DNA of 5,867 nucleotides, taken from NCBI GenBank assembly GCA_016195295.1, contig JACPZV010000382.1, positions 1 through 5,867 on the forward strand, in the 5' to 3' direction. The first letter of the stretch is position 1, and every line of letters starts with the position of its first letter. Under the pieces are notes generated by a model that ran no database searches, was not told where the DNA came from, and was given only the letters and a program-made list of their open reading frames with translations. Shown piece after piece: positions 1 through 5,867 of this stretch. This DNA comes from Acidobacteriota bacterium (GTDB taxonomy: Bacteria; Acidobacteriota; Vicinamibacteria; Vicinamibacterales; CAVVIG01). Position numbers and translations under genes: made by a program.

Positions 1-262
1 CGTGGTCACTGTCGGCAACCGCGGGAAAACCGAAATCGACGCGCGGCAGGCGATGGGGCGCGACGCCGCGATTCTCGGCATGACGCTGTTCAACGTGACC
101 GAGTCGGAGTTCGTCGAGATTCATTCGGGACTGATTGCCGGTCTGGCCAACGGCACGCTGAATCCCGTCGTCGGGCGTGAGATGCCGCTGGTCGACGCCG
201 CTCGCGCCCATACCACCGTGATGGAGCCTGGAGCCCTCGGCAAAATTGTCTTGACCGTATGA
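1..262 (+). CDS. NADPH:quinone reductase-like (MDR superfamily) oxidoreductase, C-terminal end, 5' partial
   Basis: This is the C-terminal end of a gene that begins left of the window; 86 codons are visible (first full codon at base 2) before the TGA at 260-262. The segment resembles the end of NADPH:quinone oxidoreductase/zeta-crystallin-like proteins of the medium-chain dehydrogenase/reductase superfamily, which are usually about 320-340 residues. These are soluble cytoplasmic enzymes that pass electrons from NAD(P)H to quinones or reduce activated double bonds. Visible signs are an opening VVTVGNRG at the end of a Rossmann-fold strand, then an RDAAILGMTLFN segment, an AGLANGTLNPVVG stretch, an LVDAARAH motif and the closing GALGKIVLTV strand. 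All are typical of the end of the nucleotide-binding domain and the return into the catalytic domain. The GTG at base 2 is an internal valine, not a start. The cofactor-binding GxGxxG and substrate residues lie outside the window, so the exact substrate cannot be named. The family call is fairly safe; the reaction is inferred. Confidence 0.8.
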   Translation, partial: VVTVGNRGKTEIDARQAMGRDAAILGMTLFNVTESEFVEIHSGLIAGLANGTLNPVVGREMPLVDAARAHTTVMEPGALGKIVLTV

Positions 263-279
263 GCACACCAACGATCAAA

Positions 280-338
280 ACCGCGAAGGAGTGCAGCTGA
301 CCTTGTTGCGTCGTGTAGGCGCGCGATACACTCGCGGT
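280..338. repeat. Widely spaced 7-bp inverted repeat in the intergenic gap
   Basis: ACCGCGA at 280-286 is the exact reverse complement of TCGCGGT at 332-338. The 45 intervening bases contain the candidate -35 and most of the candidate -10. It could be a coincidence in GC-rich DNA, a weak long-loop stem in the leader, or paired operator half-sites. The match does not extend by a further base on either side. Confidence 0.2.
303..332 (+). promoter_or_regulatory. Weak candidate sigma-70-like promoter
   Basis: TTGTTG at 303-308 and TACACT at 327-332 are 18 bases apart and match the -35 and -10 consensus at three and four of six positions. Transcription would start around 338-341, leaving only about 15 bases before the ATG, just enough for the Shine-Dalgarno sequence. 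An alternative -35, TTGACC at 251-256 (five of six), overlaps the upstream stop region but has only a poor -10 (GATCAA, 273-278). Neither is convincing on its own. Confidence 0.25.
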
Positions 339-342
339 CCAA

Positions 343-348
343 AGGAGG
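343..348 (+). promoter_or_regulatory. Shine-Dalgarno sequence of the receptor gene
   Basis: AGGAGG, preceded by AA, lies five bases before the ATG at 354. It is a near-perfect anti-16S match at good spacing. It decides the start codon: the protein beginning there opens at once with a signal peptide, and no other in-frame start nearby has a comparable site. Confidence 0.85.
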
Positions 349-353
349 CAAGT

Positions 354-413
354 ATGCGGAGGCTTTGGCTGATGATGCTGCTTGTCGCAACATTCGCGAT
401 CGCCGCGTCGGCG
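354..413 (+). other. Sec signal peptide of the receptor
   Basis: Residues 1-20 have the classic layout: a basic start (MRR), a hydrophobic core (LWLMMLLVATFAIAA) and a small-residue ASA cleavage motif followed by QE. Signal peptidase I would cut after Ala20. There is no lipobox cysteine. This fits export to the periplasm for insertion into the outer membrane. Confidence 0.85.
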
Positions 414-3400
414 CAGGAAACAACAGGAACGATTACAGGAACGACCACTGACCAGACAGGCGCAGTGCTTCCTGGGGTGACGGTCACCGTCAAAAACATC
501 GATACCGGGACCCAACGTACCGTCGTCACCAGCGCGCAGGGTACCTACACGGCGCCGCTGCTTCCCATCGGCGCGTACGAGGTCACGTTTGAGCTGTCGG
601 GCTTCCAGATCGTCAGGGTTCGCGACATCACGCTGCACGTCAACGATCGCCTGCAAATCGACGGCCGGCTGGCGGTCGGTGGCGTCGCCGAAGTCGTGAG
701 CGTCACCGCCGCGCGCGAGCTGATCCAGCCAATGGCCGCGCTGCAGACGACGATGACGCCGCGACAAGTGCAGGAGCTGCCGCTCAACAACCGCAATTTC
801 GTGCAGCTCGCGACGCTGGCGCCGGGGGTGTCGAGCGATTTGTCCGATGAAGTCGGCGTCGGCCTCACCAGCACGGTCAGCATCTCGGTGAACGGCGGGC
901 GTCGCAACGCGGTCAACTGGCTGGTGGACGGCGTGCTGGACGTCGACGTGGGATCCAACATCACGCTGCTGTCGACGCCCAGTCTCGAGTCGATCGAGGA
1001 ATTCAAGATCATCACCAACGGCTATCAGGCGGAGTGGCCGCGCAGCGGCGGCGGCATCGTCAACGTCGTCACCAAGTCGGGATCGTCGCGCTTCGCGGGC
1101 AGCGGCTACGAGTTCTTCCGCAGTGACTCGTTGAATGCGAACTCGTTCTTCCGCAATCTGAGTTCCGATACCAACCTGAGCGGCCACCCGCCGCTGCTGA
1201 AGTACAACAACTTCGGCGCGACGGCCGGCGGTCCGGCGATCGCGAACAAGCTGTTCTTTTTCTTCTCGGAGGAAGTGCGGCGGATCACCCGCGAGCCGAC
1301 CAACCGCACGGCGAACACGTACGATCCGACGTGGCTGACCGATCCGACCAGCGCCAACTACGTCCCGCCCGTGCTTCGCGATCCGAACGCGGTCAAACTC
1401 CTCACGCTCTATCAGCCGCCGAACATCGCGGGATCGACCCGGTACGTCAACTCGCAGGCCAACATCAACAACACGCGGCAGGAGGTCGTGCGCGTCGACT
1501 ACGACGTCAACTCGAACTGGCGCCTGACCGGTCGGTACACGCACGACAACAGCTTCACGGAAGAGCCGGGCGGGTTGTTCCTGGGGCTCCTGTTTCCGAA
1601 CGTCGCGACCACCGATACCAACGTGCCCGGTCAGGTCGCCTCGGCGGTGCTGCGCGGCGTCGTGAGCTCGCGGACGCTCAACGAGCTGCAGTTCCAGTTC
1701 TCGAGCAACACGATCGCGGACAGCAATCAGTCCGCCGACCGCAACTTGCGATCCGCCCTCGGCGTCAACATCCCGGAGTTGTTCCTGAGCAACGGGCTCG
1801 GCGTCCTGCCGTTCGTCGTCGTGTCCGGTCTCAGTACGGTCGGCGCGAACCAACTGTTCAACATCGAGTACCGCAACTACACGGTGACGGACAACTTCAC
1901 CACTCAGCGCGGCGCGCACGCGATCAAGCTCGGCGGGTTGCTGACGGTCGAACAGAAGAACGAGAACGCCGCGAACCAGACGCAAGGCAACTTCAGCTTC
2001 GCGGCCGGCGGCGGCCATACCGCGTTCTACAACTTCCTCTCCGGCAACGCGGACGGGTCGTGCGGGACCGCGTGCGCCTACAGCGAAGCGGAAACCGATA
2101 TCACCGAGCACCTGCGCTTCAACCGCTACGAGTTCTTCGCGCAGGACACCTGGAAAGTCCGTCCGAACGTGACGCTGGACTACGGTCTGCGCTACTCGCT
2201 GTATGCGCCCATCACCGACGCGAACAACGTGTTGACGAACTTCTCGCCGTCCGCCTACAAAGCGGCGAACGCGCCGAGGTGGGCCAACGCCACCGGCTCG
2301 CTGTACGTCGTGGGCACGGGCGACCCGCTCAACGGGATCGTCGTGGCCGGTAAGAATTCGCCGGCCGGTGATGCGATCTACGACTTCGAGAAAACCGACA
2401 TCCAGCCGCGCGTGGGCGTGACGTGGGATCCTCGGCGCGACGGGAAAATGATCGTGCGGAGCGCCTACGGGCTGTACTACGATCAGGCGCTCGTCGGCAT
2501 CTTCGAGCAAAACTCGTTCACCAACCCGCCGTTCGTCCACACGGTCTCGCTGCAGAACGCGCGACTGTCGAATCCGGGCGCCGGCACGTCGCCAACGACC
2601 AGCGGCGTGTTGAGCCTGATCGGCATCGGCGACGATTTCAGGACGCCGCGGACGCAGCAGTGGAACGTCGGCGTGCAGCGACAGCTGTATTCACGCGGTG
2701 TCATCGACGTGAGCTATGTCGGCGCGCACGGCGACCACCTGATCCGGCCGATCGACATCAACTATCCCCAGCCCGCCGACGTCCTGCGCGTCGGCAGCAC
2801 GAGCGTGAACCTGGTCCGGCCGTATCAGGGGTACGGCGCCGTCACGATCCGCCAGACGACGGCGCGCAGCAACTACTGGGGCCTGCTCACCAGCTTCAAG
2901 CACGATGGCGGCGCCGCCGGGTCGCTGACGCTGAATTACACGCTGAGCCGCAATCAGACCGACTCGACCAACGATCGCGACGCGGTCGACATCCCGCAGA
3001 ACCCGCTCGACATCGCGGCGGAATACGCGGACGCGCGAACCGACCGCCGCCACATTTTCACGGCGCACTACGTCTACCTGCTGCCGTTTTTCAAGGACTC
3101 GTCGAATCCGCTGCTGAAAGGGGCGCTCGCGGGGTGGCAGCTCGCGGGCATCACCACGTTGAGTTCAGGCCAGCCGGTGCCGCGGCTTCTCGTGAGCACG
3201 AACGGCTTCCTGCGCGGCAATCGCGCCAATCGCGTCGGCGATCCGGGCGCCGGCGATCAATCCGGGCTGTTTTGGTTCAATCCCAACGCCTACGCGCCGC
3301 CCGCCGACGGCACGTTCGGCAACTCCGGCCGCGATGAGTTCCGGCAGCCGGGTCGAAACCAGACCGACCTGTCGGTCTCGAAGAACTGGGGGTTCAACGG

Positions 3401-3569
3401 GACCCGGCGCGTCCAGGTCCGGGTCGACCTGATCAACGCGTTCAACCACACGCAATGGGCGGCAGACCCGGTGGCGACGAATCTGGACAACACGTGTACG
3501 ACCAGCCTCACCACCTGCAACGCCGCGGGCGATACGTTCGGCCAGATCCTCGCGACACGCGCGCCGCGC
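354..3569 (+). other. Receptor module: TonB-dependent, Oar-like, with N-terminal carboxypeptidase-regulatory-like domain
   Basis: This part of the long frame encodes residues 1-1072. Such receptors sit in the outer membrane and take up ligands, often glycan, peptide or metal-complex substrates, using energy from TonB-ExbB-ExbD; the ligand here cannot be told. After the signal peptide, residues about 25-118 form a carboxypeptidase-regulatory-like beta sandwich (GAVLPGVTVTV 36-46, GTYTAPLLPIGAYEV 63-77). The linker carries LPLNNRNF (142-149) and TLAPGV. The plug spans about 165-243, with VNGGRRN (179-185), WLVDGV (189-194), IEEFKI and GGGIVNVVTKSG (232-243). Barrel signatures follow: YNNFGATAGGP (284-294) then KLFFFFSEE, QDTWKVRPNVTLDYGLRY (597-614), QPRVGVTWDP (684-693), QQWNVGVQR (768-776), DRRHIFTAHY (897-906), GWQLAGITTLSSGQP (927-941) and FNHTQW (1030-1035). 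Two close cysteine pairs (570/574 and 1048/1055) may be loop disulfides. The receptor-like sequence ends at FGQILATRAPR. Usual relatives run on about ten more residues to a terminal aromatic, missing here. Confidence 0.88.
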
Positions 3570-5867
3570 GTTTTCTGGAAAACGCTGAATCTGCAGGCCA
3601 CGGTCTTCAGCGGTTTCACGCTGGTCACCTTCCTGCTGCTGTACGGATCGTTTCTCGTCCTCAAGCCCGCGAAACTCGGTGAGCTCGCCGGCCTGCCGAT
3701 CCTGATCAACGGCCAGCCGATCAAACTGCCCGTCGAACCGGTGATGCGCCTCATCGCGCTCGTCGGATCGGCGGTGATCGCGTTCGCGACCGGCGCCGGC
3801 ATGATGGCCGAGTGGCCGGCGCTCGCGCTGTACTGGTACGCGCCCGCGGCGACGAGCGTCGTCGATCCGACTTTCGGGCGGCCGCTGACCTTCTATTTGT
3901 TCACGCTGCCGGCGTGGCAGCTCGTCAGCGGCTGGCTGATGACGATCGCCGTCGTCATCGGCGCCATGTCCGTCTTCTTCATCGCCATCACGGGCGGATC
4001 GCGCTTGATCGGCGGACGCAAGGATGCCGACCGCGGGGCGTGGCGGGGATTGTCGATCGCGTTCGCCGGCGTACTGCTGATGCTGGCCGTCCGCGTCTAT
4101 CTGGGACGCTTCGAGCGCCTCTTCGCCGATCACACGATCTTCACGGGCGTCTCGTACACCGACGCCCACGTCACGCTCACCGGCTTGCTCATCGTGTCGG
4201 GCGCCCTGGTCATCGGCGCGATGATCGCGCTCGTCAACGTCGTCTCGGCGCCGCGCGTGCGGTGGCTCGTCGCGTCCGTCATCCCCGCCGGTGCGTGCTA
4301 CGTGATCGTCGGCGTCCTCAGCTGGTACGTTAGCAGCTTCATTGTCAAACCCAACGAGCTGGTGCGCGAACGACCGTACATCGCCCACAACATCGAGATG
4401 ACGCGCCAGGCGTACGCGTTGAACCGCGTCGCCCAACATCCGTTCCCCGCGGAGACGACCGTCGAGGCGGCCGACGCGGCGAACAACCAGGCGACGCTGC
4501 AAAACATCCGGTTGTGGGACTGGCGCGCGCTGCAGGACACGCTGCGGCAGATTCAGGAAATCCGGACCTACTACGACTTCCCCGACATCGACATCGACCG
4601 CTACACAATCGACGGCTCGGTCCGCCAGATGATGCTGGCCACGCGCGAGCTCAACGTGGACAAGCTGCCCGAGAGCAGCCGCAACTGGATTAACGAGAAG
4701 CTTATCTACACGCACGGCTACGGCGTGACGATGAATCCGGTCAACGGCTTCACGTCGGAAGGCCTGCCGACGCTCGTGCTGAGCAACATGCCGGTCCAGA
4801 GCACGATTCCGAGTCTGCAGATCACGCGCCCCGAGATCTACTTCGGCGAGCTGACGAACACCGACGTCTACGTCAAGACGCGGCAGAAAGAGTTCAACTA
4901 TCCGCAGGGCGAGACCAACAACCTCACGTCGTACGAAGGCCACGGCGGCATCCTGCTCGGCGGCTTCTTCCGCCGGCTGCTGATCGCGCTCGACCGCGGC
5001 GATCTGACGAAGCTGCCCTTCAGCGACGACGTGACCGCCGACAGCCGGCTGCTGATGCGGCGCGCGATCCGCGAGAGGCTCGACACGCTGGCCGGGCCGT
5101 TCCTTACCTTCGATCCGGATCCGTACATCGTCATCGGTGACGATGGGCGGCTGTCGTGGATCGTCGACGGCTTCACGACGTCGGACACGTTTCCGGGCGC
5201 CAGACACTATCGGCTGGGCCGCGATCAAATCAATTACATGCGCAACAGCGTGAAGGTCGTCATCGACGCGTACGACGGCACGACGACGTTCTACGTGTTC
5301 GACAGCGAGGATCCCATCGTCACGGCGTACCGCCGCATCTTCCCGACCCTTTTCAGGGATGCGTCGGCGATGCCCGGGGATTTGCGCAGGCACGTGCGGT
5401 ATCCGGAGCTGTTCCTGAAGCTGCAGGCGGCGGTCTACGGGCTGTACCACATGACGGATCCCGAAGTGTTTTACAACCGCGAGGATCTGTGGAGCGTGGC
5501 CAGCGAAGTCGGCATGAACGAGCGGCGCGAGCAGGCGACGCAGCCGATGGAACCGAACTTCGTGCTGATGACGCTGCCCGGCGAGAAGACGCCCGAGTTC
5601 ATCGAGATCCTGCCGTTCACGCCGGCGAACCGGAACAACCTGATCGGCTGGATCGCGGGCCGCAGCGACGATCCGCACTACGGCACGGCGGTCGTCTACG
5701 ATTTCCCGAAGACGAAGCTCGTCGACGGTCCGCTGCAGATCGAGGCGCGCATCGATCAGAACGCGCAGCTTTCCGGTCAGCTGTCGCTCTGGAATCAGCA
5801 GGGATCGCACGTGCGCCGCGGCGGACTGATCGTGATCCCCATCGGGCGCGCGCTGCTCTACGCCGAA
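354..5867 (+). CDS. In-frame fusion: Oar-like TonB-dependent receptor joined to UPF0182 membrane protein, 3' partial
   Basis: One frame runs from the ATG at 354 to the window edge, 1838 codons with no stop. It encodes two unrelated proteins in series. Residues 1 to about 1072 form a TonB-dependent outer-membrane receptor; residues from about 1073 onward form a UPF0182 family inner-membrane protein. Each family is normally a separate protein, of about 1000-1200 and about 900-1000 residues respectively. The switch, near bases 3567-3575, has no linker, stop, Shine-Dalgarno sequence or usable new start; the first in-frame GTG/ATG pair beyond it (3741/3744) has no ribosome site and lies between membrane helices. 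Codon style is similar on both sides, so there is no sign of DNA from a very different source. The receptor seems to lose its last strand and the UPF0182 part its first helix. That favours a deletion joining neighbouring genes, or an assembly chimera, over an evolved fusion. The open frame is seen directly; its cause is inference. Confidence 0.8.
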   Translation, partial: MRRLWLMMLLVATFAIAASAQETTGTITGTTTDQTGAVLPGVTVTVKNIDTGTQRTVVTSAQGTYTAPLLPIGAYEVTFELSGFQIVRVRDITLHVNDRLQIDGRLAVGGVAEVVSVTAARELIQPMAALQTTMTPRQVQELPLNNRNFVQLATLAPGVSSDLSDEVGVGLTSTVSISVNGGRRNAVNWLVDGVLDVDVGSNITLLSTPSLESIEEFKIITNGYQAEWPRSGGGIVNVVTKSGSSRFAGSGYEFFRSDSLNANSFFRNLSSDTNLSGHPPLLKYNNFGATAGGPAIANKLFFFFSEEVRRITREPTNRTANTYDPTWLTDPTSANYVPPVLRDPNAVKLLTLYQPPNIAGSTRYVNSQANINNTRQEVVRVDYDVNSNWRLTGRYTHDNSFTEEPGGLFLGLLFPNVATTDTNVPGQVASAVLRGVVSSRTLNELQFQFSSNTIADSNQSADRNLRSALGVNIPELFLSNGLGVLPFVVVSGLSTVGANQLFNIEYRNYTVTDNFTTQRGAHAIKLGGLLTVEQKNENAANQTQGNFSFAAGGGHTAFYNFLSGNADGSCGTACAYSEAETDITEHLRFNRYEFFAQDTWKVRPNVTLDYGLRYSLYAPITDANNVLTNFSPSAYKAANAPRWANATGSLYVVGTGDPLNGIVVAGKNSPAGDAIYDFEKTDIQPRVGVTWDPRRDGKMIVRSAYGLYYDQALVGIFEQNSFTNPPFVHTVSLQNARLSNPGAGTSPTTSGVLSLIGIGDDFRTPRTQQWNVGVQRQLYSRGVIDVSYVGAHGDHLIRPIDINYPQPADVLRVGSTSVNLVRPYQGYGAVTIRQTTARSNYWGLLTSFKHDGGAAGSLTLNYTLSRNQTDSTNDRDAVDIPQNPLDIAAEYADARTDRRHIFTAHYVYLLPFFKDSSNPLLKGALAGWQLAGITTLSSGQPVPRLLVSTNGFLRGNRANRVGDPGAGDQSGLFWFNPNAYAPPADGTFGNSGRDEFRQPGRNQTDLSVSKNWGFNGTRRVQVRVDLINAFNHTQWAADPVATNLDNTCTTSLTTCNAAGDTFGQILATRAPRVFWKTLNLQATVFSGFTLVTFLLLYGSFLVLKPAKLGELAGLPILINGQPIKLPVEPVMRLIALVGSAVIAFATGAGMMAEWPALALYWYAPAATSVVDPTFGRPLTFYLFTLPAWQLVSGWLMTIAVVIGAMSVFFIAITGGSRLIGGRKDADRGAWRGLSIAFAGVLLMLAVRVYLGRFERLFADHTIFTGVSYTDAHVTLTGLLIVSGALVIGAMIALVNVVSAPRVRWLVASVIPAGACYVIVGVLSWYVSSFIVKPNELVRERPYIAHNIEMTRQAYALNRVAQHPFPAETTVEAADAANNQATLQNIRLWDWRALQDTLRQIQEIRTYYDFPDIDIDRYTIDGSVRQMMLATRELNVDKLPESSRNWINEKLIYTHGYGVTMNPVNGFTSEGLPTLVLSNMPVQSTIPSLQITRPEIYFGELTNTDVYVKTRQKEFNYPQGETNNLTSYEGHGGILLGGFFRRLLIALDRGDLTKLPFSDDVTADSRLLMRRAIRERLDTLAGPFLTFDPDPYIVIGDDGRLSWIVDGFTTSDTFPGARHYRLGRDQINYMRNSVKVVIDAYDGTTTFYVFDSEDPIVTAYRRIFPTLFRDASAMPGDLRRHVRYPELFLKLQAAVYGLYHMTDPEVFYNREDLWSVASEVGMNERREQATQPMEPNFVLMTLPGEKTPEFIEILPFTPANRNNLIGWIAGRSDDPHYGTAVVYDFPKTKLVDGPLQIEARIDQNAQLSGQLSLWNQQGSHVRRGGLIVIPIGRALLYAE
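3567..3578 (+). other. Fusion junction between receptor and UPF0182 sequence
   Basis: Codons 1072-1075 read R-V-F-W. Upstream, FGQILATRAPR (1062-1072) is the normal approach to the last barrel strand of an Oar-like receptor. Downstream, VFWKTLNLQ (1073-1081) followed by a hydrophobic helix resembles the stretch just after the first membrane helix of UPF0182 proteins. Bases 3552-3570 are a run of alternating C/G-rich triplets (ACACGCGCGCCGCGCG), the kind of low-complexity sequence where microhomology recombination or mis-assembly can occur. The exact breakpoint cannot be fixed to the base because either family could supply R-V. Confidence 0.6.
3570..5867 (+). other. UPF0182 family (COG1615) integral membrane module, N-terminally truncated and 3' partial
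   Basis: This part encodes residues 1073-1838. UPF0182 (PF03699) proteins have about seven N-terminal membrane helices and a large extracytoplasmic C-terminal region; their function is not established. Six helices are visible, at about 1084-1103, 1130-1152, 1188-1212, 1230-1250, 1273-1297 and 1302-1326. The helix expected before VFW is missing. Family-like motifs follow in order: DPTFGRPLTFYLFTLP (1171-1186), KPNELVRERPYIAHNIEMTR (1332-1351), YTHGYGV (1452-1458), RPEIYFGE (1492-1499), EFNYP (1513-1517) with YEGHGG (1527-1532), DPYIVIGDDGRLSWIVDG (1589-1606), NYMRNSVKVVIDAYDG (1627-1642), HVRYPELF (1680-1687), YHMTDPEVFYN (1698-1708) and SLWNQQGSHV (1811-1820). The window ends in IPIGRALLYAE, close to a conserved segment usually followed by roughly 130-200 more residues. 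The body looks intact, with no internal stop or frameshift, so decay is not advanced. Confidence 0.87.

Larger units (their letters stand above)
263..353 (+). other. Intergenic region upstream of the receptor gene
   Basis: These 91 bases separate the oxidoreductase stop from the receptor start. The region holds a strong ribosome binding site, a weak promoter-like pair and a widely spaced 7-bp inverted repeat, listed separately. I see no T-tract hairpin that would serve as an intrinsic terminator and no RNA gene. The gap is long enough for a separate promoter, but co-transcription with the upstream gene cannot be excluded. Confidence 0.6.

Noticed and set aside
263..353. Intrinsic terminator after the oxidoreductase gene
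   Set aside because: There is no compact GC hairpin followed by a T-run. The only inverted repeat has a 45-base loop and no T-tract.
90..2540. Very long open frame on the minus strand (816 codons) opposite the receptor
   Set aside because: Its translation is rich in Arg, Val and Asp with no recognisable domain, as expected from the complement of G/C-third-position codons. The + strand carries clear receptor signatures over the same bases and a strong ribosome site.
1331..3337. Alternative + strand open frames (1331-2353 and 2423-3337) inside the receptor
   Set aside because: They are Arg-rich out-of-frame translations of the receptor with no start signals or family motifs.
3540..3605. Hidden stop codon, frameshift or overlapping stop/start at the junction
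   Set aside because: I read the codons base by base from 3540 to 3605 (G-Q-I-L-A-T-R-A-P-R-V-F-W-K-T-L-N-L-Q) and found no stop in frame. Both sides keep the same frame as the ATG at 354.
3741..3746. In-frame GTG-ATG pair as a possible separate start for the UPF0182 protein
   Set aside because: No Shine-Dalgarno sequence precedes it, and starting there would discard another visible membrane helix (residues 1084-1103) and its loop. It does not restore a normal protein.
3165..5810. Very long open frame on the minus strand (881 codons) opposite the UPF0182 module and junction
   Set aside because: It is the same compositional shadow: low-complexity Arg/Asp/Val/His-rich sequence without motifs. 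It crosses the fusion point only because both + strand genes have similar codon bias.

Overview
The window is GC-rich, densely coding DNA with all real genes on the + strand. It suggests an Acidobacteriota-like bacterium, probably from soil or a metagenome. The basis is a large Oar-type TonB-dependent receptor with an N-terminal carboxypeptidase-regulatory-like domain, a family greatly expanded in that phylum, next to a UPF0182 membrane protein, in a strongly G/C-third-position codon style. The taxonomic call is inference; there is no rRNA or other marker gene.

Layout: (1) Bases 1-262 hold the C-terminal end of a zinc-free NADPH:quinone reductase-like (MDR superfamily) oxidoreductase, cut by the left edge. 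(2) Bases 263-353 are a 91-base intergenic gap with a strong Shine-Dalgarno sequence (AGGAGG, 343-348) and only weak promoter candidates. (3) From the ATG at 354 one reading frame runs without a stop to the last base, giving 1838 codons with the 3' end outside the window.

That long frame is the notable feature. Residues 1 to about 1072 are a nearly complete outer-membrane TonB-dependent receptor: signal peptide, carboxypeptidase-regulatory-like domain, plug and Oar-like barrel. Residues from about 1073 to 1838 are a UPF0182 (COG1615, PF03699) inner-membrane protein. The change-over is abrupt, near bases 3567-3575, and no stop codon, spacer, ribosome binding site or new start separates the two. 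The receptor appears to lack its last few residues, where the final barrel strand and terminal aromatic residue should be. The UPF0182 part appears to lack its first membrane helix. Six of the seven helices usual for that family are visible.

Loss at both facing ends fits a deletion that joined two formerly adjacent genes in frame, or an assembly chimera, better than a designed fusion. An outer-membrane barrel followed by a polytopic inner-membrane domain would also be topologically very odd. A real single-polypeptide system remains possible and can be tested. Nothing links the oxidoreductase functionally to the downstream frame beyond adjacency.
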